DNA of 64,000 bases from Gossypium raimondii (taxonomy: Eukaryota > Streptophyta > Magnoliopsida > Malvales > Malvaceae), in the NCBI RefSeq assembly GCF_025698545.1, contig NC_068575.1, positions 60,335,980-60,399,979 of the forward strand. The letters are read 5' to 3'. Position 1 is the first letter of the stretch, and each line of letters begins with the position of its first letter. The notes under the pieces are model-generated. The model saw nothing but the letters and a program-made list of their open reading frames with translations, had not been told where the DNA came from and did no database searches. Both the position numbers and the translations under genes were made by a program. Positions 61,828 to 64,000 of this stretch are shown here, piece after piece.

Positions 61828-63911
61828 ATGGCGGTGACGGAAATCGAAGTCCGAACACTGAGTGGTGAATCCACCACCATTACCGTATCTCCAGAAACAA
61901 CAATTAACGATCTCAAACATCTCTTGAAACTTTCTTTCGCTCCCGCCACTTCGTCTCCCAATTTCCACCTCTTTTTCAAGGTATGAAGTACGAACAAATC
62001 AACATTTCTTATTCTCACTGTATTAAGCTCAATCGTTTTTTTTTTTTTGTTTGCAGGGCACTAAATTGAACTTGCAATGCAAAGTGAGTAGCCTCGCCTT
62101 TCAGTCTGGCGAATTCTTTGTTTTGATTCCATTTACTAAGAAAAACAAGCCTCAAGTCGAAAACCCTAGCTTTTCTAACGACGCAAGCGCTGCCTCAAGC
62201 TTTGCGGATTCTACTTATTCTGATATGATGCAAGAATTCTCATATTTACGCGACAATTCGAGAAAGTTTAGTGAAGGTAATAATAACAATAGTAATGGTC
62301 ATGGTGATGATGATGATTATTCCTTTAAGAGTAGAAGAATACAAGGAGGAAATATTGATAAGGATGAGAGAAATGAGGGGCATCCTTATGATTTATTGTG
62401 GAATGTATTGCGGTCTTCAGATAGGGATTTGTTTGAGGAGAAGAATTGTGAGAAGTTTGTCGAGGTTTTACAGTCCATGAATTGTTTGTCCAGTCCATAT
62501 TCTGGGAAATGTATGCTGTTAAGTGAGGCCATATTCCGGACTAGTGATGATCATGCTTCTTGTTTGTGTCCTGCTTGGTTGAGGGGACTTGTGGAGGCCT
62601 TTGCTTTATTAAGCATTTTGTGGGCGTTTCTTCAGCTGCAAACAGAGAGAATGACTACAAGTCGTTTGAAGCAAGTTCTGGGGCATTTAGAAAAATTTGG
62701 AGTTGGGATTTGTATGGAGGACATAGAGCATCTTTCTGTTATTTGTCCTAAGGTTTGTTTCTCTCTTAGGTTATATAGACCACCTCTTAGTCAAGTTTCT
62801 AGCTGATACAAAGCCCATCCATCAATGTTCCTTGTTGGTGGCTTAAGATTGAGATACTTTCATGCTAACTTTAGACATGTGTACTGGTTTCCACATGCTT
62901 TTCCATTTGGATTAAGTGGATAGGGTGACTTAAAAAGATGAAGTAGAAGGATTGTGCATGATAATTGCTGTATAACTATTGGAAACTTTTATCTAACTGT
63001 ACATGTTGCATTTTGGGAGGGAATTTTCCCTCTGGCTAAAGTACCTGTGCTGTTAGCTACCAAACCTGGTAGTGCATGGATAGCTAAAGAATGCATACTC
63101 ACATGTATGCAGCTGTGTAATCATGGATAAAATTGTTTATTGCATATTATCTTTGAGGGGTCTTTGTATATGGATCCACTTTTGTGTCGTTAGGTATTCT
63201 TCCCTAGTATGCTTTTGATGATGCCTTGCATAATTTGTGTGGTTTAACTTTATGTTTGACTTCATTGTTCTTTTTGAAAAGTAAACAAGAAACAGGGGGC
63301 AAGTACTCATGAAATCTAATGAAATCTAATGTTAAGTCTCGGAAATTTTATCCTTGTTCTTCTTGTGTGCTTTATGTCACAATTCCTTTTCAACTTAGCT
63401 TTCTCTGGATGTTTTTGTGGCTGTACAATTTGTAGTCATATTTCACAATATTGAATTTCTTTAATTATATTGTCATCCCTTAACTTGCTGTGACAATGCT
63501 CTTGAAGCACTTTTGATTTTTATCTGTCAAATAGTGCTCGTTTAGAGCTTCTATTTCATTCGCATGCTGGAGTAAAGCATTTCATTGTGCTTATCTCAGG
63601 TGGTGTATTTTGTAAATAATGATATGGAGCCTAAAAATTTTAGCAATGCACTTGTTATCACCCATTCTTCAACAAAGGAGGCAGACAAATTTGCCAGCAA
63701 GCTTGGAGCTGGTATTACTGAACATAAATACATCTTCCGTTTCTTTTGGTTAATTTTAGATAAGCTTCCAAGCTAGTAAAACATTTTGGACTGTTCAACC
63801 TGCTTGTTCACAGGTAAAACATGCAGGTCTCTTTCAAAGATTTTTAACTTAATGAAGAAATGGGAGAGTTCATTCAAAACTAGCTTGTGGGAGACTATCA
63901 AGTTGTTAATG
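61828..63911 (+). CDS. HRQ1: HRQ1-type ATP-dependent helicase, N-terminal part (partial)
   Basis: 5' portion of a gene for a RecQ4-related DNA helicase involved in genome maintenance. Exons in the window: 61828-61980, 62057-62752, 63600-63711, 63814-63911; the gene continues beyond the right edge. The first ~75 residues form a ubiquitin-like fold region (TEIEVRTLSGESTTITVSPE, then LKHLLKLSF and PNFHLFFKG). It is followed by a low-complexity acidic stretch, then a conserved block with WLRGLVEAFALLSILWAFLQ, LGHLEKFGVGICMEDIEHLS and KNFSNALVITHSSTKEADKF seen in plant HRQ1 proteins. The DEAH helicase motifs and DUF1998 region lie outside. Start choice: first ATG that opens the long frame; the ATG at 61816 stops at once. 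Assignment rests on remembered homologues and the missing 3' end could change it. Confidence 0.8.
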
Positions 63912-64000
63912 GTAGTATTAACCGCTTCCAATCCTGATTTTGTTTCTGTTTATCCAAAGCATATATAAATATTTCCTTTGTCGATATTCTAGTGGTTCTT
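63912..64000 (+). other. Intron of the HRQ1 gene, running off the window
   Basis: GTAGTA donor at 63912 opens an intron that continues past the window end. The in-frame read-through stops shortly. Confidence 0.6.

Noticed and set aside
1-64000. CRISPR arrays, operons, phage or organellar inserts
   Set aside because: No regular repeat-spacer array, no prokaryotic gene organisation and no stretch with organellar gene content was seen.

Overview
This is nuclear DNA from a flowering plant. The genes have many short exons and AT-rich introns, and long AT-rich gaps between genes are filled with short inverted-repeat transposons, LINE remnants and LTR debris. The predicted proteins resemble dicot proteins. 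The repeat types look like those of Malvaceae, and cotton (Gossypium) is my best guess, but the sequence alone does not prove it. Nothing bacterial, viral or organellar was seen.

Six protein-coding genes are supported, five of them spliced by hand with every exon phase closing. From left to right: MIS12 kinetochore protein (minus, 977-3950, 7 exons); BIM1-type bHLH transcription factor (plus, 26223-32355, 11 exons, one GC-AG intron); plant O-fucosyltransferase family protein (minus, 35139-38082, 8 exons), convergent with BIM1; a single-exon Dof transcription factor of the Dof5.4/OBP4 type (plus, 49903-50799); D-aminoacyl-tRNA deacylase of the GEK1/DTD2 type (minus, 55896-60063, 9 exons); and, divergent from it, the 5' part of a HRQ1-type helicase gene with an N-terminal ubiquitin-like region (plus, from 61828, cut by the window end).

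Between the genes: three LINE 3'-end remnants with zf-RVT and RNase H coding (5.0-6.1, 8.9-12.9 and 53.9-54.9 kb). The second is split by a 2.63 kb solo LTR with a perfect 5-bp target duplication. Four dispersed copies of a tRNA-like SINE and about eleven non-autonomous inverted-repeat elements were found, including two related copies in two introns of MIS12. The 13-22 kb interval has no gene but holds four short GC-rich islands that contain most of its G-boxes. A small Rab GTPase fragment at 47.3 kb keeps an intron-acceptor-like sequence.

The genes are unrelated housekeeping and regulatory genes (chromosome segregation, brassinosteroid/light transcription, glycosylation, tRNA proofreading, DNA repair) and do not form a joint pathway. 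I see no clear new molecular system. The most useful observations are the nested transposon histories, the GC-AG intron in the bHLH coding region, the G-box islands and the ubiquitin-like/HRQ1 architecture.
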